Source of the DNA: Algoriphagus sp.
GTDB lineage: Bacteria > Bacteroidota > Bacteroidia > Cytophagales > Cyclobacteriaceae
DNA: 64,000 nucleotides
NCBI RefSeq assembly: GCF_024305035.1
Contig: NZ_JAMWZB010000012.1
Location: 1 to 64,000, forward strand
Reading direction: 5' to 3'
Shown here: in pieces, positions 16,185 through 25,526 of the stretch
Layout: every line of letters begins with the position of its first letter
Position numbering within the stretch: the stretch's first letter is position 1
The notes under the pieces: model-generated
Databases searched by the model: none
Seen by the model: the letters and a program-made list of their open reading frames with translations, nothing else
What the model was told of the DNA's origin: nothing
Position numbers and translations under genes: made by a program

Positions 16185-16982
16185 TTAAAAATCATAGGAC
16201 GCTATTATTTTGACCATTTCAGCGGTACTTCTTGCTCCCAGTTTTTTCAAAATATTCTTTCGATGGGTGGAAACTGTATTAATCGATATATTTAAAGCCT
16301 CGCTGATTTCTTTGGATCCTTGCCCCTCAAGAATCATGTTAACCACTTCTTTTTCCTTTTTAGTGAGTTTTACCTCTCGTCTACCGGGGGAGTTCTTACT
16401 AACCAATACACGGCCCCCTTCATCCTTGGTATAAGAATAGGTCCAGTCATACCCCTTAACCTTAGGAGGAGTCAACAGCTGCACAATGATGTGAAGATCC
16501 ATCGCAAAATTTCCTTTCTCATCAATAAAATAGGGACGAACCTTACCCATCACCCAGATGATTTCTCGTGTCGTACGATGAACCCATCGGGTAGTGTAGG
16601 AAAACTCAAAGGTATGTCGCTCCGAAAGGCTGAGCTGATGAAAAGCTTCAAAAACCACTTTTTGAAAAAGGAAAAGCTCCTTGCGATCCTCCTCATGGAT
16701 CATGGTAAAAGCAGCCTCCATTCCCTTTTTTCGAAAAACAGACTCCGGATACCCTGTTAGACTTTCAACTTCTCCGGTAAAAAATGCCAAACTCAAATTC
16801 CGATAATCAAAACAACAAATAAGCAAGCCTTCTCTCATTCCAATATTTTGGCTGAGAACTTCAAGATTATCGATTAACTTCTTTTCATTGGGATGAGCTT
16901 TAAATTCCTGTTTTGCCCAGTCACTAAAAAACTTGGTGTATTTATCCTGCTTTCGAAGATCCTTCAGTAAAACCTTATCCAT
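16185..16982 (-). CDS. PAS-like LuxR-type transcriptional regulator
   Basis: This 265-residue protein has a PAS-like sensor region (about 50-185; FFTGEVESLTGYPESVF, a PAS-like hot spot) and a C-terminal LuxR helix-turn-helix (about 200-263) with LTKKEKEVVNMILEG and ISINTVSTHRKNILKKLGA. There is no receiver domain, so it is probably controlled by ligand or redox state through the PAS region rather than by phosphorylation. It is a single gene, 50 bp downstream of mutS, and is a cytoplasmic DNA-binding regulator. Targets are unknown. Confidence 0.85.
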   Translation of the reverse strand: MDKVLLKDLRKQDKYTKFFSDWAKQEFKAHPNEKKLIDNLEVLSQNIGMREGLLICCFDYRNLSLAFFTGEVESLTGYPESVFRKKGMEAAFTMIHEEDRKELFLFQKVVFEAFHQLSLSERHTFEFSYTTRWVHRTTREIIWVMGKVRPYFIDEKGNFAMDLHIIVQLLTPPKVKGYDWTYSYTKDEGGRVLVSKNSPGRREVKLTKKEKEVVNMILEGQGSKEISEALNISINTVSTHRKNILKKLGARSTAEMVKIIASYDF

Positions 16983-17032
16983 TCAATTCTATACTTATTC
17001 GGCGATAATTTACAGATAAAATCCAATTTTCA

Positions 17033-19636
17033 TCATTCAAGTTTCTTTTTGATCTCATGGAGCTTCAACAGCGCCTCAATCGGTGAAATGGCGTTGATAT
17101 CGATTTGCTCGATCAACTCTTTAGCCTCGGTAAACTTTGGATCCATCTCAAACAAACTAAGTTGGTAATTGTTTTTTGGAATAGATTTGACGGACTCTTT
17201 TCCTTCCTGCATGGCTTTATCTTTTTCAAGGTGAGCCATTATTTCTGCGGCTCGGAGCACCACCGGATTGGGCATTCCAGCCATCTGTGCCACATGAATA
17301 CCAAAACTATGTTCACTTCCTCCTTCTTTCAGCTTCCGCATAAAAATCACCTTGTTGCCTACCTCTTTTACTGCTACGTTGAAATTTTTAATTCGCGGAA
17401 AATCCTGCGTCAATTGATTCAGTTCATGATAATGCGTAGCAAAAAGTGTCTTTGCCTTAAAAGTGGGATGATTGTGTAAAAACTCCACAATCGACCAAGC
17501 AATTGAAATTCCATCGTATGTGGAAGTCCCGCGGCCAATCTCATCCATCAGCACCAAACTTCGATCGGAAAGATTGTTTAGAATACTTGCCGTCTCGGTC
17601 ATTTCCACCATAAAAGTGGACTCTCCACGGGAAAGATTATCCGAAGCACCCACCCGCGTAAAAACCTTGTCAATAATCCCCACTCGGGCAAATGAGGCTG
17701 GTACAAAACTCCCCATCTGAGCCATCAATACGATCAGTGCAGTCTGACGCAAAAGCGCCGATTTACCAGCCATATTGGGCCCTGTGATAATCATAATCTG
17801 CTGACTATCGTGATCCAGGTAGATATCGTTGGGAATGTATTCCTCACCGGGCGGCAATTGCTTTTCAATCACTGGATGTCTGCCATCCTTGATTTCCAAA
17901 CTTTCAGTATCGGAGACTTTCGGGCGGCAGTAATTATTAGACAAGGCGACTTTGGCAAAAGATAGCAAGACATCCAAGGTTCCAATAATTCGAGCATTTT
18001 GCTGAATTTCAGTAACGTATTTGGCAGCCTCTAGGACTAGCTCTTGAAAAAATTTCTGCTCCAATACAATCATTCGTTCCTCGGCATGAAGGATTTTTTC
18101 TTCGTAATCTTTCAATTCTGGGGTAATGTATCGCTCTGCATTCACCAAAGTCTGCTTTCTGATCCAATCCTGAGGCACTTTGTCTTTGTGCGCATGCGTG
18201 ACTTCAAGGTAGTACCCAAATACTTTGTTAAATGCGATTTTTAGCGAAGAAATCCCGGTTTTTTGAACTTCTCGCTGCTGAATTTGCACCAAAAAATCTT
18301 TTCCCGAATTGGCCAAACCGCGGTATTCATCCAACTCAGCATCTACTCCGTCTTGGATAACGCCTCCCTGATGAACCAGCATCGGAGCATCTTCCTGCAA
18401 CTCTTTTTCAATTTTTTCAAGCAGCTGCTCACAGGGATTTATTTGATCCGCTAGCTGTTTTAGCGTTGGGTTCTCCTGCTTTTTGAGCAATTCTTTGATA
18501 GGCAAAACAGATTTCAATGCCCGACGAATTTGATTCATTTCCCGAGGATTGGCCCGGCCGACGACGACTTTAGAAATCAGTCGCTCCAAATCGCCGATAT
18601 GTCTAAGTTGGGCAATTATTTCCTCAATCAAGTCTTGATTTTCATAGAAAAACGCTACCACACGGAGCCGCTCCTCGATTTGTGATTTCACTTTTAGGGG
18701 CAAAACCATCCACTTTTTCATCATCCGCGATCCCATCGGTGTAACCGTCTGATCCAAAATCTGAATCAATGGAACCCCTCCCTCATGCTGAGCAAATACC
18801 AATTCGAGATTTCGAATCGTAAACTTGTCCAACCAAACGTATTTCTCCTCCGCAATTCGTGAAATTCCAGAAATATGCTGAACTTCCCGATGCTCAGTTT
18901 CCTCTAAATAATGCAAAATGGCTCCTGCAGCGGTGATCCCCAATTCCAACTCCTCAATCCCAAAACCTTTGAGGTTTGCGGTTTTGAAATGATTTTTCAA
19001 CTTTTCGTAAGCAAAATCAAACTGATACACCCAATCCTCACAGGGAAAGGTGTTGAAGTCATTTTTGATCAGTTCTGCAGCAGTTTTTTTGGCTGCTTTG
19101 GAAAAAATAAGTTCGGCTGGCGCAAAACTCTGCAGCAGTTTTTCCAGGTAAGAGGCATTTCCCTCGGCGCACATGTATTCCCCAGTAGACACATCCAAAA
19201 AAGCGATCCCATGGTTTTCCTTCCCGAAATGAATGGAAGCCAAATAATTGTTTTTTCGGGTATCCAGTACCTGATCATTGTAGGATAAGCCCGGCGTAAC
19301 CAGTTCGGTAACGCCCCGCTTCACGATTCCTTTCACTGATTTGGGATCTTCGAGTTGGTCACATATGGCCACCCGATTTCCCGCCCGAACTAATTTTGGC
19401 AAATAAGTATCCAAGGAATGATGGGGAAAACCCGCCAATTCAATATGCGAAGCCGCTCCATTGGCACGCTTGGTGAGTACGATGTCTAGCACCTTTGAAG
19501 CTTTGATCGCATCCTCTCCAAAAGTCTCATAAAAATCCCCCACGCGAAACAGCAGTAAAGCTCCAGGATGCTTTGCTTTAATCGCATTGTACTGCTTCAT
19601 CAGTGGAGTTTCTTTTCCATCTTTGGACTTACTCAT
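17033..19636 (-). CDS. mutS: DNA mismatch repair protein MutS
   Basis: This 867-residue MutS1-type ATPase recognises mismatches and small loops and recruits MutL. The N-terminal mismatch-binding motif GDFYETFGEDA (about 32-42) includes the Phe and Glu that contact the mismatch. It has the connector, lever and clamp domains, Walker A TGPNMAGKSALLRQ, Walker B LVLMDEIGRGTSTYDG, and a C-terminal tetramerisation-like helical end. The length is normal. It is transcribed divergently from the TrmH-family gene 80 bp away. Confidence 0.98.
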   Translation of the reverse strand: MSKSKDGKETPLMKQYNAIKAKHPGALLLFRVGDFYETFGEDAIKASKVLDIVLTKRANGAASHIELAGFPHHSLDTYLPKLVRAGNRVAICDQLEDPKSVKGIVKRGVTELVTPGLSYNDQVLDTRKNNYLASIHFGKENHGIAFLDVSTGEYMCAEGNASYLEKLLQSFAPAELIFSKAAKKTAAELIKNDFNTFPCEDWVYQFDFAYEKLKNHFKTANLKGFGIEELELGITAAGAILHYLEETEHREVQHISGISRIAEEKYVWLDKFTIRNLELVFAQHEGGVPLIQILDQTVTPMGSRMMKKWMVLPLKVKSQIEERLRVVAFFYENQDLIEEIIAQLRHIGDLERLISKVVVGRANPREMNQIRRALKSVLPIKELLKKQENPTLKQLADQINPCEQLLEKIEKELQEDAPMLVHQGGVIQDGVDAELDEYRGLANSGKDFLVQIQQREVQKTGISSLKIAFNKVFGYYLEVTHAHKDKVPQDWIRKQTLVNAERYITPELKDYEEKILHAEERMIVLEQKFFQELVLEAAKYVTEIQQNARIIGTLDVLLSFAKVALSNNYCRPKVSDTESLEIKDGRHPVIEKQLPPGEEYIPNDIYLDHDSQQIMIITGPNMAGKSALLRQTALIVLMAQMGSFVPASFARVGIIDKVFTRVGASDNLSRGESTFMVEMTETASILNNLSDRSLVLMDEIGRGTSTYDGISIAWSIVEFLHNHPTFKAKTLFATHYHELNQLTQDFPRIKNFNVAVKEVGNKVIFMRKLKEGGSEHSFGIHVAQMAGMPNPVVLRAAEIMAHLEKDKAMQEGKESVKSIPKNNYQLSLFEMDPKFTEAKELIEQIDINAISPIEALLKLHEIKKKLE

Positions 19637-19716
19637 AGGTCGGATATATTTCTGTTAAATTTGGGGCTGTGAATAAAGTCTGAAAATAACCCATAAGCAA
19701 GGTAGATCAAAAAAGG

Positions 19717-20250
19717 ATGAAGAAATTAAGCATGGACGAGCTTGAAAGGCTCTCAATTGAGGAATTCAAATCAGAACAAAAATCGCCAATTGTATTGGTT
19801 TTGGACAACGTCCGAAGTCTCAATAATGTGGGCTCAGCATTTCGCACAGCAGATGCCTTTCGGATCGAGAAAATATACCTTTGCGGGATCACCGGCACAC
19901 CTCCACATCGGGATATTCAAAAAACCGCACTCGGCGCAACCGAGTCGGTTGATTGGGAATATTGCTTAAATACCATAGAAGCTGTTCAAAAACTCAAATC
20001 CGAAAATTACCAACTCTGTGCTTTGGAGCAAGTAGATCAATCCATTATGCTCCATGATTTTACACCGAGCAAGAATAAAAAGTTTGCTTTAATTTTTGGA
20101 AATGAAGTTTTTGGGGTGGAGCAAGCTGTTTTGCAAGAATGCGACCAAGTGCTTGAAATCCCTCAACTTGGGACAAAGCACTCGCTCAACATCTCTGTTT
20201 CCCTGGGAATTGCCGTCTGGGATTTGATGGTCAAACTTGAGCAATTCTAA
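19717..20250 (+). CDS. SpoU/TrmH-family RNA 2'-O-methyltransferase
   Basis: This 177-residue SPOUT methyltransferase should methylate a ribose 2'-OH in tRNA or rRNA using S-adenosylmethionine. The three family motifs are present: NNVGSAFRTADAF (motif 1, about 35-47), FALIFGNEVFGV (motif 2) and IPQLGTKHSLNISVSLGIA (motif 3), which form the knot. It has no N-terminal RNA-binding extension, so it resembles the short TrmH class; the exact nucleotide is unknown. It is convergent with the outer-membrane protein gene (6 bp between stops). Confidence 0.9.
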   Translation: MKKLSMDELERLSIEEFKSEQKSPIVLVLDNVRSLNNVGSAFRTADAFRIEKIYLCGITGTPPHRDIQKTALGATESVDWEYCLNTIEAVQKLKSENYQLCALEQVDQSIMLHDFTPSKNKKFALIFGNEVFGVEQAVLQECDQVLEIPQLGTKHSLNISVSLGIAVWDLMVKLEQF

Positions 20251-20256
20251 TCCAAT

Positions 20257-20670
20257 TTATTCCTTGAGAAATCGATAGCGAATCCCAAAAGAACCTCGGA
20301 AGAGTAGCCCGTCATTGAATCCAATAATTGGAGCAGCTTCCATGTGAAAACCAAAGTCTTTTTTGGCAAAGGGATAATAATTGATTCCCAAAGGAACGAC
20401 TACTCCATCCAGTAAATTGACACGAGCTCCCAATCCTAAATAGATCTGCTTGTCTTCATCAGACTTGACCATGTAGTTTCCTACCAGTTCCAAACTCAAA
20501 TTCTCCACAAAATTATCGGTTCCAACCCGAAGTTCGGGAATCCAACGCTCTCCCAACTGCCTATTGACGCCAATAAAGGGCAAATTACTTTGGTGAAATG
20601 AAACAGTTGTCTGGGCAAAACCCGCCAACGAAATCAAACCTAAAACAGCGAGAAGTAATCCTTTTTTCAT
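20257..20670 (-). CDS. small outer-membrane beta-barrel-like protein
   Basis: This 137-residue protein has a signal peptide (MKKGLLLAVLGLISLAGFAQ) and a mature part of alternating hydrophobic strands ending in RGSFGIRYRFLKE, with an aromatic residue near the C-terminus as in outer-membrane barrels. The length allows an eight-stranded barrel at most. I do not recognise a specific family and give no function. It starts 29 bp after the thioesterase stop on the same strand and may be cotranscribed. Confidence 0.7.
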   Translation of the reverse strand: MKKGLLLAVLGLISLAGFAQTTVSFHQSNLPFIGVNRQLGERWIPELRVGTDNFVENLSLELVGNYMVKSDEDKQIYLGLGARVNLLDGVVVPLGINYYPFAKKDFGFHMEAAPIIGFNDGLLFRGSFGIRYRFLKE

Positions 20671-20698
20671 AGAATAAAATAAAATTGTTTAAAATAGA

Positions 20699-21148
20699 TT
20701 AAAAGCCTAATTCACTTAACTTCAGGTGGGTTTTGATCATATTGCTGCTGGCTTTAGCAACAATTTTCCCAGATTTTTTAGTGATTACGGATTCCCAATG
20801 ATTTAGGTTGCTTCCAGATCGTATTAATTTTGCCGAAACTTCCAATTCGTCTCCAATCTGGGCTGAAGACAAAAAATCAACCGAAAGATTGATACTAGTC
20901 ATCAGATACTCTGATCCCGATACAAAATTGGCCATGCCAATTACATCATCCATCATCAGCGAAGCCACCCCTCCATGAAGGATTTTAGCAGGATTACACA
21001 TTTCCGGCCTAACAAGGTATTCGACTTTGATACCTCCAATTTCTATCTCCACCAATTTTCCTGCTAGCCAATTTCCCGCTGCAGATGGGGTTTTATCTAA
21101 GGTTTTCCCGAGTAGTGATTTGAAAAAATCTAATTGGTTTGTTGACAT
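20699..21148 (-). CDS. PaaI-family hotdog-fold thioesterase
   Basis: This 149-residue protein has the hotdog-fold hallmark NPAKILHGGVASLMMDDVIG (about 52-71), in which HGG and the following Asp form the active site of PaaI-type acyl-CoA thioesterases. It also has the later strand SINLSVDFL. It should hydrolyse acyl- or aryl-CoA thioesters in the cytoplasm; the acyl group is not defined. It lies 8 bp from the membrane protein gene upstream and probably shares an operon running from the SDR gene at 23928. Confidence 0.85.
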   Translation of the reverse strand: MSTNQLDFFKSLLGKTLDKTPSAAGNWLAGKLVEIEIGGIKVEYLVRPEMCNPAKILHGGVASLMMDDVIGMANFVSGSEYLMTSINLSVDFLSSAQIGDELEVSAKLIRSGSNLNHWESVITKKSGKIVAKASSNMIKTHLKLSELGF

Positions 21149-21156
21149 TTGATTGT

Positions 21157-21735
21157 TTATTCATCCTGAAGTAACCTAAAATAATCCTCTAAAGTGGATT
21201 TCAGTGCCTCTTTTTCGGATTTAGATTGCCAAAGCGGTATTTTTTGATTTTTGATAACTAGTTCCAATTCTTCTCCATTTTCAATCCAAGGTTTCAAGGC
21301 TTCCACCTGCCGGAGATGATCAAATTTATTTCCATCAACCAGAGTCAGGATCGAAGAATCTTCGCCTGATTTTTGAATGGAAAAAGGAAAATCCAACTTA
21401 ACTGGCTTCAAGTACAGGTAAGCTTCTCCTTGGTTGGGATTAAGAATAATCATCAAATGCAGGTCAGCTTCCTTCCTTTCATCCTGAAAACCTCCGTGCC
21501 GAAATAAAGTCATTCCGGCGTCGGATCGTACTTCCCGCTCATAATTAATAGCCTTGAGGTTCAGAAAAAACAGTCGAGCCGAATCGCTGATGCGAAAAGT
21601 CAAATCTTCACCCGAATTTGATGCTCGATGTGTATCGAAAAAAGATAAAATTAAGACCAATACCACAGACGCCAATCCGAAAATCTTTAAAATTTTAAGT
21701 AATTCCGGAGTAAGAATAGAATCTTTTGCAGCCAT
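21157..21735 (-). CDS. single-pass membrane protein, unknown function
   Basis: This 192-residue protein has a short cytoplasmic N-terminus, one transmembrane helix (about 12-30) and an extracytoplasmic domain of about 160 residues with alternating hydrophobic strands and many Glu/Lys. I do not recognise the domain. It is 2 bp from the PLP decarboxylase gene upstream and 8 bp from the thioesterase downstream, so it is in the middle of an operon (23928 to 20699). Conserved context may mean a small regulatory or structural role. Confidence 0.75.
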   Translation of the reverse strand: MAAKDSILTPELLKILKIFGLASVVLVLILSFFDTHRASNSGEDLTFRISDSARLFFLNLKAINYEREVRSDAGMTLFRHGGFQDERKEADLHLMIILNPNQGEAYLYLKPVKLDFPFSIQKSGEDSSILTLVDGNKFDHLRQVEALKPWIENGEELELVIKNQKIPLWQSKSEKEALKSTLEDYFRLLQDE

Positions 21736-21737
21736 AC

Positions 21738-23168
21738 TTAGGTTCTTTGCTCTTTGAGGAGCTTTTCTCGTTCCTCTAAAAGCAAACGCCAGGCCGATTG
21801 GATATGTTTTTCTTCCACATCAGTTTGACCGATTACCCAGCGAATAACAAATTTACCCTCGAGTTTGGTATGTGAAAAAAACACTTTTCCGGTGGAATTA
21901 ACACGATTCATCCAATTTTCATTGAGTTGATTTTGCTTTTCCTCAGGATGATTTTCCAAGTTCATGCGAAAACAAATGGTATTGAAGTTAACTGGAGCCA
22001 AAATTTCCAATCCCAATTCGTTTTCTATCCAATTTTTCGCCTTTTGTGTCAAGTCTAAATGATTCCTAAGTTTTTCACGGATTCCTTCCAATCCGTAAGT
22101 CCGAATTACGAACCAAAGCTTTAGCGCCCGAAATCTCCGACCCAGTTGAATTCCCCAATCCCGATAATTATTAACCTGATCATCGAGTTGAGTTTTAAGG
22201 TATTCGGGAGTTAGGGAAAAAGTATTGACCAGATACTGGGGTTCTCGAATGAAAAACACGGTACAATCAAAATTGGTAAACATCCATTTATGTGGATTGA
22301 ATACGTAGGAATCAGCACGCTGATGTCCTTTGATTAGATGCTGAAATTCAGGCAAAAGCAAAGCTGTGCCAGCAAATGCAGCATCAATATGATGCCAAAG
22401 ACCATATTTTTGAGTGATTTGGGTGATTTCCTCAATTGGATCTACCGCAGTAGAGCTCGTGGTGCCCAAGGCAGAAACGACACAGAGGGGAATAAATCCT
22501 GCTTCTTGATCAGCTAAAATAGCACGATCAAGTTCGGAGGGAATCATAGCAAAATTTTCGTCAACCGAAATTCGAACCAAATTTTGAATACCAATCCCGG
22601 CTATTTTCACCGCCTTGTCGATCGAGGAGTGGACATGAGAAGAAGAATAAACCCGAAAAACCTGTCCTCCTGAAAATCCCTGTTCGTTGATTTGAAACTG
22701 GGTAATCCGCTCACGAGCGGTCAAAATCGCACTTAAAGTTGCTGTACTTGCCGTATCATGAATGACTCCTTTCCAAGAGGAATCGATTCCCTTTGCATCG
22801 CGAAGCCAATCACAGACGCGCTCCTCAAGCTCAGTGGCAGCCGGAGAGGTTAGCCAGGACATGCACTGTGCCCCTAAGGTAGACATGAGCATTTCAGCTA
22901 AAATCGATGGTTCCGAATTATTGGCTGGGAAATAGGCAAAAAAGGAGGGGTGTTGCCAATGCGTCATTCCCGGTAAAATAATTTTTTGAAAATCCTCCAA
23001 AATCTGATCGAAGGATTCCGGTTTTTCTGGAGCAGATTTTGGAAGGTGATTAAAGATTTCCTTGGGTTTTACTCCCGGAGTGACTGGATAATTTTCCTTT
23101 TCCTCCAAGTAATCGGCCATCCAATCCACCAAGCGATGGGCTTGTTTTCGAAATTCCTCTTTTGTCAT
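21738..23168 (-). CDS. PLP-dependent group II amino-acid decarboxylase
   Basis: This 476-residue enzyme resembles aromatic-L-amino-acid/DOPA decarboxylases. The PLP lysine is in SYVFNPHKWM (K near 300), with HIDAAFAG holding the aspartate that binds the pyridine nitrogen, and the early MTHWQHPSFFAYFPA segment typical of the family. Members make tryptamine, tyramine or dopamine from the amino acid; some act as aldehyde synthases. The actual substrate is unclear. It sits directly between the SDR gene (1 bp apart) and the membrane protein gene (2 bp). Confidence 0.9.
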   Translation of the reverse strand: MTKEEFRKQAHRLVDWMADYLEEKENYPVTPGVKPKEIFNHLPKSAPEKPESFDQILEDFQKIILPGMTHWQHPSFFAYFPANNSEPSILAEMLMSTLGAQCMSWLTSPAATELEERVCDWLRDAKGIDSSWKGVIHDTASTATLSAILTARERITQFQINEQGFSGGQVFRVYSSSHVHSSIDKAVKIAGIGIQNLVRISVDENFAMIPSELDRAILADQEAGFIPLCVVSALGTTSSTAVDPIEEITQITQKYGLWHHIDAAFAGTALLLPEFQHLIKGHQRADSYVFNPHKWMFTNFDCTVFFIREPQYLVNTFSLTPEYLKTQLDDQVNNYRDWGIQLGRRFRALKLWFVIRTYGLEGIREKLRNHLDLTQKAKNWIENELGLEILAPVNFNTICFRMNLENHPEEKQNQLNENWMNRVNSTGKVFFSHTKLEGKFVIRWVIGQTDVEEKHIQSAWRLLLEEREKLLKEQRT

Positions 23169-23169
23169 G

Positions 23170-23928
23170 TTATCTTACGTAGGAGCCCGCATTCATATCA
23201 ATGGATGTACCCGTGGCATGATCGGCCAATCCCGAACAGAGTAAAGCTACCATTGGGGCTATGTCCTCAGGTGTGGTTAATTGATTAAGCGCAATATCAT
23301 TGAGTGCAAAGTCTTCTCCGTATTCAGCTAATATTTGCTCAGCCATATCTGTTCGTGTGAATCCCGGTGCGATCAAAAAGGCTTTGATTCCCTGCTTTCC
23401 GTAATGCCTGGCGATGGAGCGCGTCAAGCTGACCAAGGCCCCCTTTGAAGCAGCATAAGCCAAATAATCAGTCGTATCGCCACGAAAAGCCGCCCGAGAG
23501 GAAATCGTCACAATTCTCCCTTGATTATGGGTTTTTGCCTGATCAACAAATTCTTTGCAGAGAATTCCCACAGCAGTGGCATTTACGGCCATGGTTTTTT
23601 CCCAAATTTTCAACCAATCGGAAGTGGAAAGCGAATCTGGAGCGGCAGGTGAAATTCCAGCATTATTTACCAATCCCGTTAAAGGACCATATTGTTGTGT
23701 CAATTTGGGGATAAAGCCGACGACCTCTTGAGCTAAAGCAAGGTCACATGACTCAATAAAAGCCGGGTTTTTTAATTGACCCAAAAGCGTTTCTGCCTCA
23801 TAGCGGTTAGAATTGTAGTGAATAATCACCTCAGCTCCAGAATCAGATAGCTGTCGGGCGATGGCTCTGCCTATTCCACGTGATGCTCCAGTAACTAAAA
23901 TCCGCTGATTTTTTAGAGAAATTTGCAT
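23170..23928 (-). CDS. short-chain dehydrogenase/reductase
   Basis: This 252-residue classical SDR has the nucleotide-binding TGASRGIGRAIA (about 13-24), NNAGIS and the catalytic YAASKGALVSLTRS (Tyr/Lys pair), plus the C-terminal GTSIDMNAGSYVR, like FabG-type 3-oxoacyl reductases. It probably uses NADPH to reduce a keto substrate. It heads an apparent operon with the decarboxylase, membrane protein and thioesterase and may act on a shared acyl or amine-derived substrate, which is inference. Confidence 0.9.
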   Translation of the reverse strand: MQISLKNQRILVTGASRGIGRAIARQLSDSGAEVIIHYNSNRYEAETLLGQLKNPAFIESCDLALAQEVVGFIPKLTQQYGPLTGLVNNAGISPAAPDSLSTSDWLKIWEKTMAVNATAVGILCKEFVDQAKTHNQGRIVTISSRAAFRGDTTDYLAYAASKGALVSLTRSIARHYGKQGIKAFLIAPGFTRTDMAEQILAEYGEDFALNDIALNQLTTPEDIAPMVALLCSGLADHATGTSIDMNAGSYVR

Positions 23929-23940
23929 AAGAAAATGAGC

Positions 23941-24483
23941 TTACTGAGTCAACCAGTTGTTCCGAAGGGCCAAGTGCTGAATATGCGCCAAATGATGAAT
24001 TCCATGCCAACTATATAAATGGGTAACTTCAGAAAGTGTGGGCGAGTTATTGTTTTCAGGATGATAGTAGGTCCGATCAAAGTCTTTAGCACTCATATTT
24101 TCCAAAAGGAAGGTCCATTTAAAATGAGTGCATTTCACGATTTCCAAACTGGGTAGAATTTGAAGCTGACTATCTGGCAAACTCGCCCAAGCTGCTTCAT
24201 TATACGGTTTGATTTGGGGATTTTCTTCTGTGAGTGCAAGTTTAAATCTGATGTAGGCATTCATATGACTGTCTGCCAAATGATGAACTACCTGTCTGAC
24301 AGTCCATCCTCCGGGTCGGTAGGGGGTATCCAATTTTGAATCGTCCAAAGCAATGACCGCTTCTTCAAGTAAATTGGGTAGGGTCTGAATCGTCTCTATG
24401 GCTTCCTTGAGCGTCTCATCGGTGGGATGGGTGGGAAGCTTAAATTTTCCGATGGGGTATTTTAGAAATTCGATATCTGTCAT
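23941..24483 (-). CDS. DinB/YfiT-family putative metal-dependent hydrolase or thiol transferase
   Basis: This 180-residue DinB-fold protein starts at ATG 24483 (MTDIEFLKYPIGKFKLP), the usual start of YfiT-like proteins; the in-frame extension upstream is AT-rich and unlikely to be coding. The three metal-binding histidines are in VVHHLADSHMN (about 85-95) and the late HGIHHLAHIQ. Relatives in Bacillus use bacillithiol or act as metal-dependent hydrolases. It lies 12 bp upstream of the SDR gene and may start the same operon. Confidence 0.85.
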   Translation of the reverse strand: MTDIEFLKYPIGKFKLPTHPTDETLKEAIETIQTLPNLLEEAVIALDDSKLDTPYRPGGWTVRQVVHHLADSHMNAYIRFKLALTEENPQIKPYNEAAWASLPDSQLQILPSLEIVKCTHFKWTFLLENMSAKDFDRTYYHPENNNSPTLSEVTHLYSWHGIHHLAHIQHLALRNNWLTQ

Positions 24484-24790
24484 AATTCTATTCGATTCGC
24501 TAACAACGACGATGATGATCAAATCTACGTTTTTTGCTCCATAAGCCAAAAGGATATTTCCCCCAGTGTAAAGCCTCATTTTCGTCGAATCTTACCCATT
24601 TACTCAAAGAATATGTTTTTTCCAAATAGAATTCTTAGCCTAAATATCAAATTTTTATGAGCTAGAAATCAATTGATCCAATGGGAATAATTGAATTAAA
24701 ACAAAGCATATAGTCAACCGCTAAATTCAGATTTTGGTTGGGGCCTTTACTAATTTGTCCAATTAAAATCACAGGCCAGTAGCTTCCTTT
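24484..24790. other. gene-free stretch upstream of yfiT-like gene
   Basis: AT-rich sequence of about 300 bp. It should hold the promoter of the DinB/YfiT-like gene. I see no credible open frame, RNA gene or repeat in it. Confidence 0.5.
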
Positions 24791-25099
24791 TCATTTCATA
24801 AAACAGATCCGGTTTTCATTTTTGCCCAAAGCCTGCCTACGCAGAGATGAACTAAAACGATTACCGTACACGATTCCCAGGTCTGGTCAAATTCTACCCT
24901 TGAGCAACAGGCAACTTTCTGAGTTTGATTTAAAATAAAGCTCATCGTCTTTGGGCTGGAAATAATGACGGGTAACGGGAAAAATTCCATGGCAGACCGT
25001 ACAGAGCGAATCCTCAAAATCCAAAAGCGCAGCTTGACCAAGGCGACGTTCGACAGGAAAGATTAAATCCAAAAAATCTTTCAGCAAAAGTAAACGCAT
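24791..25099 (-). pseudogene. comF: decayed comF (phosphoribosyltransferase-like) gene
   Basis: The minus-strand frame starts MRLLLLKDFLDLIFP and continues with SLCTVCHGIFPVTRHYFQP, which fits the N-terminus of Bacteroidota ComF (LCTxCxxxLPxTxHH). The first zinc-finger pair is lost (IFPVERRLGQ where LCxxC is expected). After LLLKGRI there is an in-frame TGA, and the same frame then reads PDLGIVYGNRF, which fits the later ComF segment (PDLGxxYGxxF). The middle and all of the phosphoribosyltransferase core are missing. So it is a multiply deleted relic, not a short gene. Confidence 0.6.
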
Positions 25100-25178
25100 A
25101 GCCTAAATTATCTGTTATTCAATCTGCTGGTTTTTAAGCAGTATATTTGCACCAACTATTTCCTAAACAATTATATTG

Positions 25179-25520
25179 ATGAATTCAATTGCCAAGTTCA
25201 ACGATTACAGAACCAAGATGAATGAAAAAATCATGGCTGCTGACAATAAGGTCATTAAGCGTTTTTTCAACCTAGACACCAACGCTTATGCTGAGGGTGA
25301 ATTGGATGTTAAAAGCAAGGAAATGATTGGCTTAGCTTGCTCCATGGTTTTGCGCTGTGATGATTGCATTAAGTATCACTTAGGCAAATGCTACGAAGTG
25401 GGTTTGACTAGCAAAGAAATTTATGAAGTATTTTCCATCGCCACTTTGATCGGAGGATCAATTGTCATTCCACATCTAAGAAGAGCTGCAGAATACTGGG
25501 AAGAGCTTGAAAATCAATAG
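25179..25520 (+). CDS. carboxymuconolactone decarboxylase (AhpD-like) family protein
   Basis: This 113-residue protein has the AhpD/CMD core with the redox pair in RCDDCIKYH (C66 and C69 region) and the proton-relay histidine after it. The start is ATG 25179, preceded in frame by a TTG. AhpD-like proteins with a CxxC act as thiol-dependent alkylhydroperoxidases, while others are decarboxylases; here the cysteine pair favours a redox role. It is 6 bp from the next gene and begins a five-gene plus-strand run to ybeY. Confidence 0.85.
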   Translation: MNSIAKFNDYRTKMNEKIMAADNKVIKRFFNLDTNAYAEGELDVKSKEMIGLACSMVLRCDDCIKYHLGKCYEVGLTSKEIYEVFSIATLIGGSIVIPHLRRAAEYWEELENQ

Positions 25521-25526
25521 GCCATC

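Noticed and set aside
24796-25041. 81-codon minus frame within the comF remnant
   Set aside because: Different reading frame from the ComF-like sequence; no domain similarity.
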